A stretch of 5,787 bases of DNA from DSAD01 sp036825155 (GCA_036825155.1 DAISYU010000166.1:1-5787); one strand, 5' to 3'; positions 1-5,787 are shown, counted from the stretch's first letter. Translations and numbers: made by a program. Notes: generated from the letters alone by a model not told the origin.

Positions 1-1
1 C

Positions 2-43
2 ATTATTTCTCCGGGCACATTGCGAAAAGCTGTGGTAATATAG
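2..43 (+). CDS. Possible C-terminal tail of an upstream gene (partial)
   Basis: One forward frame is open from the window edge to a TAG at 41-43 and would end a protein in ISPGTLRKAVVI. The stop lies 15 bases before the ATG at 59, which is ordinary operon spacing, and the ribosome binding site of the next gene falls in that gap. Only 13 residues are visible, so the protein cannot be identified. The other two forward frames either stop at 36 or run about 45 bases into the next gene, so this frame is the most natural choice, but it could also be untranslated leader. Confidence 0.3.
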   Translation: MISPGTLRKAVVI

Positions 44-47
44 GTGC

Positions 48-55
48 AAGGAGGT
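48..55 (+). promoter_or_regulatory. Strong Shine-Dalgarno site deciding the start of the YhaM-type gene
   Basis: AAGGAGGT is a near-perfect complement to the 16S rRNA tail. It lies 3 bases before ATG 59-61, a short but workable spacing. The same frame could open at a GTG at 44, but that codon lies upstream of this site and would make the site part of the coding sequence. The start at 59 is therefore preferred. Confidence 0.75.
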
Positions 56-58
56 GGT

Positions 59-1030
59 ATGATTTCAAAAGGCGGGTTTGTGACAGAATTGCACGACGGT
101 GATTCCGTGCGCAGTGTTTTCATAGTCTCTGACAGGAGGGTGCTGATCGCCCGTAACGGAAAGCCCTATGCCAAGGTCCTGCTCACAGACAGGACCGGGG
201 ATCTGCCGGGAATCATCTGGGAAGATGCCCGGACCCAGATAGCAGGCATTGATCCCGGGGATATTGTTGGTGTTCGCGGCACCGTCGAGTCGTATGAGAA
301 CCGAACCCAGATGAGAATAGACAAGATCGTTAAACTCAACGAGGACGATGTTGATATGTCAGCCCTTGTTCCCACCACCAAAGGCGACATTTCCTCCATG
401 ATGAGCGAGATCGAAGAGTTTATCTCCAGGGTGCAGGACACATATCTGAAAAAACTCATCGAGAATATATTCAGCAGGGAAGGCATAAGAGATACTTATA
501 TGAAGGCCCCGGCAGCAAAAGGGATTCACCACAACTACATCGGCGGACTCCTGGAGCACACCCTGTCCGTGCTGAAATCCATCGAAGCGATCTTTCCGGT
601 TTATGCGCATCTCGGGATCAATAAAGACCTGCTCATAGCAGGGGCACTCCTCCATGACATAGGCAAGATATACGAATACTCGTATGACAAGGTTATCGAC
701 ATGACGCCCGAGGGAAGACTTATCGGACATATCTATCTCTCAGCCCACATGACGGATAAGGAGATCGACGGTATCGAGAAGTTCCCCGAAGAGCTGAAAC
801 TCCAGCTCCTCCACCTTATCCTGGGGCACCATGGCCAGCTGGAGTTCGGCTCTCCGAAACTGCCCATGACCAGGGAGGCCATGCTGCTGCATATGCTCGA
901 TGATCTGGACGCAAAACTCATAGGCTTTTCCTCGATCATAGAGTCCACACCCGAGGAAGAAGCGTTCACATCATATTCGAGCGTCTACAACAGGTATCTG
1001 TATACGAAAATATACCGGAACGAAGAATAA
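59..1030 (+). CDS. YhaM-family 3'-5' exoribonuclease (OB fold + HD domain)
   Basis: This 323-residue protein matches the YhaM layout, whose usual length is about 310-320. Residues about 13-90 look like an OB-fold nucleic-acid-binding domain (GKPYAKVLLTDRTGDLPGIIW, then DPGDIVGVRGTVESY). A helical linker follows, then an HD phosphohydrolase domain from about residue 150. Metal-site candidates are all present: H157/H158, H167 (GGLLEHTLSV), H199-D200 (LLHDIGK), H224 (IGHIYLSAH), H257/H258 (LGHHGQLEFGSP) and D281-D284 (LDDLDAK). In characterised Firmicutes members, YhaM is a cytoplasmic metal-dependent exonuclease that trims single-stranded RNA 3' ends and also degrades DNA. No signal peptide or membrane segment is seen. 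The next gene starts 133 bases downstream, so a shared transcript is possible but not shown. Family assignment is confident; activity in this organism is inferred. Confidence 0.9.
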   Translation: MISKGGFVTELHDGDSVRSVFIVSDRRVLIARNGKPYAKVLLTDRTGDLPGIIWEDARTQIAGIDPGDIVGVRGTVESYENRTQMRIDKIVKLNEDDVDMSALVPTTKGDISSMMSEIEEFISRVQDTYLKKLIENIFSREGIRDTYMKAPAAKGIHHNYIGGLLEHTLSVLKSIEAIFPVYAHLGINKDLLIAGALLHDIGKIYEYSYDKVIDMTPEGRLIGHIYLSAHMTDKEIDGIEKFPEELKLQLLHLILGHHGQLEFGSPKLPMTREAMLLHMLDDLDAKLIGFSSIIESTPEEEAFTSYSSVYNRYLYTKIYRNEE

Positions 1031-1151
1031 CTTTCTTAAAGATCCCGGCATCCAATTGAGATCGGATGATTTTGCAGGGGCAACATCCCTGACAGATATG
1101 GTTTTTTAAGGCTTGAACTTCTCTTGGAAGAGGTGCACTCTGGTGGTATGT

Positions 1152-1160
1152 AAGGGGGAG
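1152..1160 (+). promoter_or_regulatory. Ribosome binding site deciding the start of the MEMO-AMMECR1 gene
   Basis: The purine run AAGGGGGAG ends 3 bases before ATG 1164-1166. The frame is open further upstream to a TTG at 1113, but the extra 17 residues would put charged and cysteine-containing sequence in front of a well-formed signal peptide, and that TTG has no comparable purine run. The ATG at 1164 is therefore chosen. Confidence 0.6.
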
Positions 1161-1163
1161 CTG

Positions 1164-1247
1164 ATGAATCCTCGCACAGTACTGATGACAACGCTCTTAA
1201 GCGTTTTGTTGTTCCTGTACAGTCTGCCCCCTGTGCCTGCACACGCT
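1164..1247 (+). other. Sec-type signal peptide of the MEMO-AMMECR1 fusion
   Basis: The 28 residues begin MNPR (positive n-region), followed by a hydrophobic core (VLMTTLLSVLLFLYSL, residues 6-21) and a polar c-region ending PAHA, an A-x-A cleavage site before L29. There is no lipobox cysteine, so cleavage to a soluble periplasmic or secreted protein is more likely than a lipoprotein. Retention as an uncleaved N-terminal anchor remains possible. Confidence 0.8.
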
Positions 1248-2633
1248 CTTGAAATCCGCAAGAGTATTGTTGCCGGCAGATTCTATCCTGCAGATCCGTC
1301 CGAACTTCGCCGGCTCATTGAAAACTATGTCCGGGCAGCTGAGAAAACCTGTGTTGAAAGCCCTGAGAGGATGCACTTAAAGGCCGTTATCATGCCGCAT
1401 GCGGGGTATGTCTATTCCGGCCCTACCGCCGCCCATGCAGCATCCGTGTTGAAAGGCGCACATGTTACCAAGGTGATCATCATGGGCCCTGACCACCGCA
1501 TCGGATTTACAAACGCAAGCATCAGTGGAGCCGACGCATACGAGACGCCACTCGGGCAGGTCATGATCCATGAGGACGCAAACCGCTTGAAGCGCACATA
1601 CGATATCTTCGGGGTCATCGAGCTCTCCGACAGGTACGAGCACTCGATAGAGGTTGTCCTCCCGTTTCTGCAGTCATCCCTTGCTGATTTCTCGATCATT
1701 CCCATTGTCATGGGCACCGGAGAGACACGCCCGTATGCAGCTGCGCTGGGCAGTGTCATCGACGAAGATACGCTGCTTGTTGTCAGTTCCGACCTTTCGC
1801 ACTATCTTCCCTACGAACAGGCCGTAAAAAAAGACCGGGAGACGATCGACATGATTGTCTCTCTGAACGAGGAAGGGCTCGGCACGGGGAAAAACCGGGC
1901 ATGCGGAATACTGCCCATACTGGTAACGGTACATCTTGCCCTACAGAGGGGCTGGAAGCCCATACTCCTACACTATTCAAACAGCGGCGATACCGCAGGT
2001 ATGCGCGATCAGGTTGTCGGCTATGCGGCAATCGCCTTTTATGGGGGTCCTATGCAGAAGACATTCAGTGAAGAACAGGGACAGGCATTGGTACAACTGG
2101 CCAGGAAGACGATCCAGGAACGACTGGGCATACAGTCTGAAGAAGGTGAATCCCTGTCACAGACGCTAACCGAAGATGCCTTCCAGGCAAAACGGGGGGT
2201 TTTTGTCACCCTGAACAAGAAAGGCCGGCTCAGAGGATGTATCGGGTGCCTCGAGGCGCGCGAGTCCGTACTTGATGGAGTAAGGCACAATGCCATCAAT
2301 GCAGCATTCCGAGATCCCAGGTTCACTCCGGTGGCGCGCTCGGAGATGGATGATATGGATATCGAGATCAGTATTCTGACCGATCCCATGCCGCTTGAAT
2401 ACACGGATTATAAAGATCTCCTGGCAAAACTGCGGCCTGGAATCGACGGTGTGATAATCCGCTTAGGCTATGCCGGTGCAACATTCCTCCCCCAGGTATG
2501 GGATCAATTACCCAAGAAGGAGGAATTCCTCGCACATCTGTGCGCCAAGGCCGGATTACCGTCGGATGAGTGGAAACAGGGGAATCTCGAGGTCTCTACG
2601 TATCAGGTTCAATACTTTGAAGAGCCCAAGTGA
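1164..2633 (+). CDS. amrB/amrA: Secreted MEMO-AMMECR1 fusion (AmmeMemoRadiSam proteins B and A in one chain)
   Basis: The precursor is 489 residues. Residues 1-28 form a Sec-type signal peptide. Residues about 31-290 are a MEMO domain, which has the fold of LigB-type extradiol dioxygenases. Its metal-site residues are kept: H79 in PHAGYVYSG, H111 in GPDHR, D210 and H213 in SSDLSHYLPY, and C247 in RACG. These correspond to H49, H81, D189, H192 and C244 of human MEMO1, and the 32-residue spacing of the first two is identical. Residues about 300-489 are an AMMECR1 domain with the signature LRGCIG at 356-361 (C359), then FRDPRFTPV and a C-terminal LEVSTYQVQYFEE. Both families co-occur with a radical SAM enzyme in the AmmeMemoRadiSam system; their joint reaction is unresolved. 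The stop overlaps the next gene by 17 bases. Domain calls are strong. Export is a motif-based prediction, and the role is unknown. Confidence 0.93.
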   Translation: MNPRTVLMTTLLSVLLFLYSLPPVPAHALEIRKSIVAGRFYPADPSELRRLIENYVRAAEKTCVESPERMHLKAVIMPHAGYVYSGPTAAHAASVLKGAHVTKVIIMGPDHRIGFTNASISGADAYETPLGQVMIHEDANRLKRTYDIFGVIELSDRYEHSIEVVLPFLQSSLADFSIIPIVMGTGETRPYAAALGSVIDEDTLLVVSSDLSHYLPYEQAVKKDRETIDMIVSLNEEGLGTGKNRACGILPILVTVHLALQRGWKPILLHYSNSGDTAGMRDQVVGYAAIAFYGGPMQKTFSEEQGQALVQLARKTIQERLGIQSEEGESLSQTLTEDAFQAKRGVFVTLNKKGRLRGCIGCLEARESVLDGVRHNAINAAFRDPRFTPVARSEMDDMDIEISILTDPMPLEYTDYKDLLAKLRPGIDGVIIRLGYAGATFLPQVWDQLPKKEEFLAHLCAKAGLPSDEWKQGNLEVSTYQVQYFEEPK

Positions 2634-4737
2634 AAAGGCAATACTTCGTGTTGTAGTAGTAACCGGAATATCCTCCATTGTCACCCAGCTCTATACCCTT
2701 CGCGAATTCCTCACCCTGTTTGCGGGCAATGAATATGTCATTGCCCTGATCATCTTCAACTGGCTTGTCCTGGGCGGTCTCGGTACCATGGCGGCCCGCT
2801 TCCCGTCCCGGGCAACACCGGTAGCACTTGGCTTTCTCACATCCGTCCTGGCCGCCCTGCCGACGGTTCAGCTGCTCGCAGTCCGTTATCTGCATGATAT
2901 GGTCTTTGTCCACGGTTCATCACCGGGGTTTTATCCAACCTATCTCTTCATACTGTTCACCACGATGCCTTATGCACTGCTCGTCGGATTCGTGCTGCCA
3001 TACAGCCTTTTCACCTTACGCGGTGAGATGCCACATTACCCGGGGACCAGGATCTATATCGTTGACAATGTGGGAGACGTTACAGGCGGAGCGCTGTTTT
3101 CCTTTGCCCTGGTATACCTGCTCACGCCCATGAAGGCCCTGTTCGTAGTAAACCTGATGCTTCTTGTTGCCGCATGTCTGCTGCTATCCCCCCTACTCCG
3201 CACACGTCTTTCCATTGTTGTGTGCGCTGCCGTGGTCATGGCCATAAACATGGCAGGGGTTGTCCTGGAAAATAATTCTCTCTGTTCTGCCGAAGGGAAG
3301 CTTGTACACTACGAAGAGACCATGTTCGGAAGGCTTGTGGTGCAAAAGAGTGACGGCCAGTACACCCTCTTTGAAGATGGTGTCCCTGTGTTCAGCACCG
3401 ACAATACCATCCTGGCCGAAGAGGCGGTGCACTATCCGCTCTCCCAGGTCGAAAATCCCAACGATGTGCTCATCATCTCTTCAGTTGCCGGTATGATGGG
3501 GGAACTGGAGAAATACAGCCTTGAAAAGGTGGACTACATTCAGCTCGACCCTGCGGTCAGTGCGGTGGAATTCCGGTTCGGGCTCCTGCGTACAATAAAA
3601 GGGCTGCAGGTCATCAATGGTGACGGCAGATCGTATGTCCGGGATACTGCCTCGAGGTATGACGCCATTATCATGAACCTTCCCGAGCCCGAGACCTTTC
3701 AGGTCAACCGGTTCTTCACCAATGAATTCTTCAGTCTTGCGCAGGCGCGTTTGAGACCGCAGGGGATATTGAGCTTTTCCGTGAGCGGCTTTGACAACTA
3801 CCTGGCGGAACCTCACCGGCAGAAGATATCCTCGCTGTACAACACGGTAAGAGATCGGTTTTCTCATGTTACCATGCTTCCCGGAGAAAAGGTCTACTTC
3901 CTCTGCAGCAACTCCCCCGTCAGCGATGACATCCCCGAACTCCTCGGACAAAAAGGAATAGAAACAGCATACATACACAGCTATTTCTACGGCAACATCA
4001 ACAAAGGCCGGATAGACTATCTCGCCGGTTCCATCGATGCATCCACCCCGCGTAATACCGATATGTCTCCGTTTATGATGCGGATCATGTATGCGCAGTG
4101 GTTTGCAAAATACAGCACCTCTCCGTTCTGGTTCACGGTGATCATCTGCGGAATTGCCCTGTTTTACTTCTCCCGCATCACCAGGGAAGAATTCGTTCTT
4201 TTTACCACCGGGGCAACGACCATGGGGGCCGAGATTCTCGTCATCTTCATCTTTCAGATCCTCTACGGATACATTTACCTGAAGGTGGGGCTCATCGTGA
4301 CGGTATTTCTTGCCGGGCTTCTTCCCGGGGCGCTCCTCGGGCAAAAGATCCGGAACAAGAGCAGGAAGTTTCTCCTGCTCACCGATGCCGGCCTCATAGT
4401 ATGTATGGCCCTTGTTATCATGGTGCTGCACTATGGAGGTCAGAGCGTACCCCAGGCTCTGTTCTACAGTGTTGCCCTTTGTATATCCGTGTTGTGCGGG
4501 TTTCAGTTCCCCATTGCACTGGCGCTCAGAGGCGGGGACAACCCTGCTGCAATACGCACCTTTTCAGCCGATCTCACAGGCGCAGCCTCCGGGGTGTTCA
4601 TCATGTCCGCCTTTATGATCCCGTACGCTGGTATTCTATGGGCGACCCTCGGATTGATTGTGCTGAAGTGCACGAGTATAATGGTGGTGGGGATGAGCCA
4701 TGGAAAGGATCAGCAGGCGTCAATTTCTGTCCTGTAG
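2617..4737 (+). CDS. Polytopic membrane protein with an inserted, degenerate spermidine-synthase-like domain
   Basis: From a TTG start the protein is 706 residues. I count about seven membrane segments in residues 9-217, a soluble domain at about 220-500, then about seven more segments to residue 700. The soluble part resembles spermidine synthases: a beta-rich lead-in (LFEDGVPVFSTDN, HYPLSQV), then a Rossmann domain with QLDPAV (309-314), GDGR (335-338) and NLPEPE (354-359). Key residues are altered: the glycine-rich SAM loop reads SSVAGMMGE (288-296), the ribose-binding Glu is Q309, and the catalytic Asp of the D-S-S-D-P motif is N354, with E357 at the second Asp. Polyamine synthesis is therefore doubtful. 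It belongs with the 'fused MFS/spermidine synthase'-like proteins, of unknown function. The TTG has a weak AGG 9 bases upstream and overlaps the previous gene by 17 bases. An ATG at 2566 would add 17 basic residues and a 68-base overlap. Both flanking genes belong to the AmmeMemoRadiSam system, so a linked role is inferred. Confidence 0.85.
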   Translation: MKSPSEKAILRVVVVTGISSIVTQLYTLREFLTLFAGNEYVIALIIFNWLVLGGLGTMAARFPSRATPVALGFLTSVLAALPTVQLLAVRYLHDMVFVHGSSPGFYPTYLFILFTTMPYALLVGFVLPYSLFTLRGEMPHYPGTRIYIVDNVGDVTGGALFSFALVYLLTPMKALFVVNLMLLVAACLLLSPLLRTRLSIVVCAAVVMAINMAGVVLENNSLCSAEGKLVHYEETMFGRLVVQKSDGQYTLFEDGVPVFSTDNTILAEEAVHYPLSQVENPNDVLIISSVAGMMGELEKYSLEKVDYIQLDPAVSAVEFRFGLLRTIKGLQVINGDGRSYVRDTASRYDAIIMNLPEPETFQVNRFFTNEFFSLAQARLRPQGILSFSVSGFDNYLAEPHRQKISSLYNTVRDRFSHVTMLPGEKVYFLCSNSPVSDDIPELLGQKGIETAYIHSYFYGNINKGRIDYLAGSIDASTPRNTDMSPFMMRIMYAQWFAKYSTSPFWFTVIICGIALFYFSRITREEFVLFTTGATTMGAEILVIFIFQILYGYIYLKVGLIVTVFLAGLLPGALLGQKIRNKSRKFLLLTDAGLIVCMALVIMVLHYGGQSVPQALFYSVALCISVLCGFQFPIALALRGGDNPAAIRTFSADLTGAASGVFIMSAFMIPYAGILWATLGLIVLKCTSIMVVGMSHGKDQQASISVL

Positions 4738-4807
4738 TGCTGCTGCACTGCTCGCACCGTGCGTATTCCAGGTGTTCTGCCCGGTTGGCCGGACCTCTGC
4801 CCGGGCA
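4700..4807 (+). other. Twin-arginine (Tat) type signal peptide on the radical SAM enzyme
   Basis: The leader starts MERISRRQFLS, matching the Tat consensus S/T-R-R-x-F-L-K at residues 5-11 except that Ser replaces the last Lys. A moderately hydrophobic stretch (AAALLAPCVFQVF, 14-26) and an A-R-A site at 34-36 follow, so cleavage after residue 36 is plausible. Tat exports folded, cofactor-loaded proteins, which fits an iron-sulfur enzyme. The cysteines at 12, 21 and 27 do not sit in a convincing lipobox. The hydrophobic core is short, so the leader could also act as a membrane tether. Confidence 0.75.
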
Positions 4808-5787
4808 GGTGAGCCTGTCGATATCACAGGCAAGATTTTCAAAGGAGCGGCCCCCAGGGAGTTATGGAAGTTCTCGCGTGAAGGGTTCCTCTATACGAAG
4901 CTGGAAGGGAACAAGGTGGTCTGCAGGATCTGTCCAAACGGCTGCGTCCTCTCTGAAGGAGACCGCAGCGTCTGCCGTTCCAAGGTCAACATGGGCGGAA
5001 CGCTCTACTCTCTCACCTATGGAAATCCCTGCTCTGTAAATATAGACCCCATCGAGAAAAAGCCGCTCTTTCACTTTATGCCCAAGACTCAAGCATTCTC
5101 AATCGCGGCAGCAGGCTGCAATCTCCGCTGCATGAACTGCCAGAACTGGGAGATATCCCAGGTAACGCCAGAGGAGGTGAGAACCTATGAGCTTTTCCCC
5201 CCGGACGTGGTAAAGGCTGCGAAAAAGTACCAGGCCGCCTCCATTGCGTATACCTATTCAGAGCCCACGAGCTTTTTTGAATACATGATCGATACCGCCC
5301 GCCTGGCAAAGGACCAGGGGCTGTATAACCTCTGGATATCCAATGGCTATATCAACAGAAAACCCCTGCTCGAGCTGTGCGGGGTCCTCGATGCTGCCAA
5401 TGTGAACCTGAAGTCTTTCGATGACGATATCTACCGCAGGCTGAACGGGGGACGCCTGGAACCGGTCCTGAGCACCTTCAGGATCATGCACGGTGAAGGT
5501 GTCCATTTTGAGATCACCAACCTCGTTGTCCCGGGATACACCGATGATAAAGAAATGGTAAAGAGGATGTGTTCCTGGATCCTTGAAAACCTCGGGCAGG
5601 ACCATCCGCTTCACTTTCTCCGGTTCTTCCCGCGGTACAAACTGGACAGGCTCCCTCCCACACCGGTCGCAACCCTGGAAGAATTCCGCCGGACAGCCAT
5701 CAAAGAGGGCATCAGGTACGTATACCTGGGCAATGTCCCTGAACACGAGGGGAACAACACGTACTGCCACAACTGCGGCAAGCTCCT
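4700..5787 (+). CDS. amrS: AmmeMemoRadiSam system radical SAM enzyme with Tat-type leader (3' end missing)
   Basis: This frame is open from ATG 4700 to the window edge, giving 362 residues; I estimate a few tens are missing. An in-frame TGA at 4694-4696 rules out any earlier start, and GGTGGGGA at 4686-4693 can serve as ribosome binding site. Residues 1-36 are a twin-arginine-type leader. A cysteine cluster follows at C75, C78, C82 and C92 (CRICPNGC), as in the pyruvate-formate-lyase-activase-like AmrS family. The radical SAM motif CxxxCxxC is C140-C144-C147 (GCNLRCMNCQNW), which binds a 4Fe-4S cluster that cleaves SAM to a 5'-deoxyadenosyl radical. Further family landmarks are YTYSEPT (184-190), NVNLKSF (234-240), LVVPGYTDD, LRFFPRYKLD and a terminal TYCHNCGKLL with C356 and C359. 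The start overlaps the membrane protein gene by 38 bases. The substrate of this family is not established. Family assignment is very strong; location outside the cytoplasm is predicted. Confidence 0.93.
   Translation, partial: MERISRRQFLSCSAAALLAPCVFQVFCPVGRTSARAGEPVDITGKIFKGAAPRELWKFSREGFLYTKLEGNKVVCRICPNGCVLSEGDRSVCRSKVNMGGTLYSLTYGNPCSVNIDPIEKKPLFHFMPKTQAFSIAAAGCNLRCMNCQNWEISQVTPEEVRTYELFPPDVVKAAKKYQAASIAYTYSEPTSFFEYMIDTARLAKDQGLYNLWISNGYINRKPLLELCGVLDAANVNLKSFDDDIYRRLNGGRLEPVLSTFRIMHGEGVHFEITNLVVPGYTDDKEMVKRMCSWILENLGQDHPLHFLRFFPRYKLDRLPPTPVATLEEFRRTAIKEGIRYVYLGNVPEHEGNNTYCHNCGKL

Noticed and set aside
44..58. GTG at 44 as the start of the YhaM-type gene.
   Set aside because: It lies upstream of the strong Shine-Dalgarno sequence at 48-55, which serves the ATG at 59.
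1075..1107. Small hairpin CAGGG/CCCTG (1075-1079 with 1087-1091) followed by TTTTTT at 1102-1107, as a terminator.
   Set aside because: The stem is only 5 bp and the T-run begins 10 bases after it, so it does not have the form of an intrinsic terminator.
1056..1152. Promoter-like hexamers in the gap, such as TTGAGA at 1056 and TTGGAA at 1124 with TATGTA at 1147.
   Set aside because: TTGAGA has no -10 partner at suitable spacing. The TTGGAA/TATGTA pair has a poor -10 match and lies too close to the ATG at 1164 to be convincing.
3481..4431. A 316-codon open frame on the minus strand.
   Set aside because: It lies wholly antisense to the membrane protein gene, and its translation is rich in His, Arg and Gly with no recognisable motif. 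It is a coding shadow.
2617..4737. Annotating the membrane protein as a functional spermidine synthase.
   Set aside because: The SAM glycine loop, the ribose-binding acid and the catalytic Asp are all replaced, and the neighbours are not polyamine genes.
4733..4783. Lipoprotein reading of the radical SAM leader through its cysteines (residues 12, 21, 27).
   Set aside because: The residues before each cysteine (for example LAP before C21) do not make a standard lipobox, whereas the RR motif and A-R-A site fit a Tat leader.
4098..5039. A 313-codon open frame on the plus strand spanning the end of the membrane protein gene and the start of the radical SAM gene.
   Set aside because: It overlaps two well-supported genes in another frame and its translation has low-complexity His/Arg/Ser composition.
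5258..5770. A 170-codon minus-strand open frame near the window end.
   Set aside because: It is antisense to the conserved core of the radical SAM gene, which explains the openness of the frame; no family motif is seen.

Overview
The window holds four same-strand genes plus the last few codons of a possible fifth. Tight spacing, gene overlaps, purine-rich ribosome binding sites, moderately high GC, a Sec signal peptide and a Tat-type signal peptide point to a bacterium, probably a Gram-negative anaerobe. The Desulfobacterota/Nitrospirota range is my guess from gene content only; nothing in the window fixes the taxon.

Layout: (1) 2-43 may be the C-terminal tail of an upstream protein. (2) 59-1030 encodes a YhaM-type 3'-5' exoribonuclease (OB fold plus HD phosphohydrolase domain). 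(3) After a 133-bp gap, 1164-2633 encodes a secreted MEMO-AMMECR1 fusion, joining parts B and A of the AmmeMemoRadiSam system in one chain. (4) 2617-4737 encodes a polytopic membrane protein in which a spermidine-synthase-like Rossmann domain sits between two membrane halves. (5) 4700 to the window edge encodes the AmmeMemoRadiSam radical SAM enzyme, cut off near its C-terminus. It has no in-frame stop, so a search for closed ORFs would miss it. Genes 3 to 5 overlap by 17 and 38 bases and look translationally coupled.

The interesting part is the 1164-5787 cassette. AmmeMemoRadiSam is a recognised three-part system (AMMECR1, MEMO, radical SAM) of unresolved biochemical role. Here every part appears directed out of the cytoplasm. 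The MEMO-AMMECR1 fusion has a Sec-type signal peptide. The radical SAM enzyme starts with a twin-arginine motif (SRRQFL). In the membrane protein, the positive-inside pattern of the loops puts the synthase-like domain on the outer face. That domain has also lost the glycine loop, the ribose-binding acid and the catalytic aspartate expected of an aminopropyltransferase. I infer an envelope-located version of the system with a catalytically repurposed membrane partner. An exported radical SAM enzyme raises the question of where its SAM and electrons come from.

I see no tRNA, rRNA, CRISPR array, insertion sequence or large repeat. The only non-coding stretch longer than 100 bases is 1031-1163.
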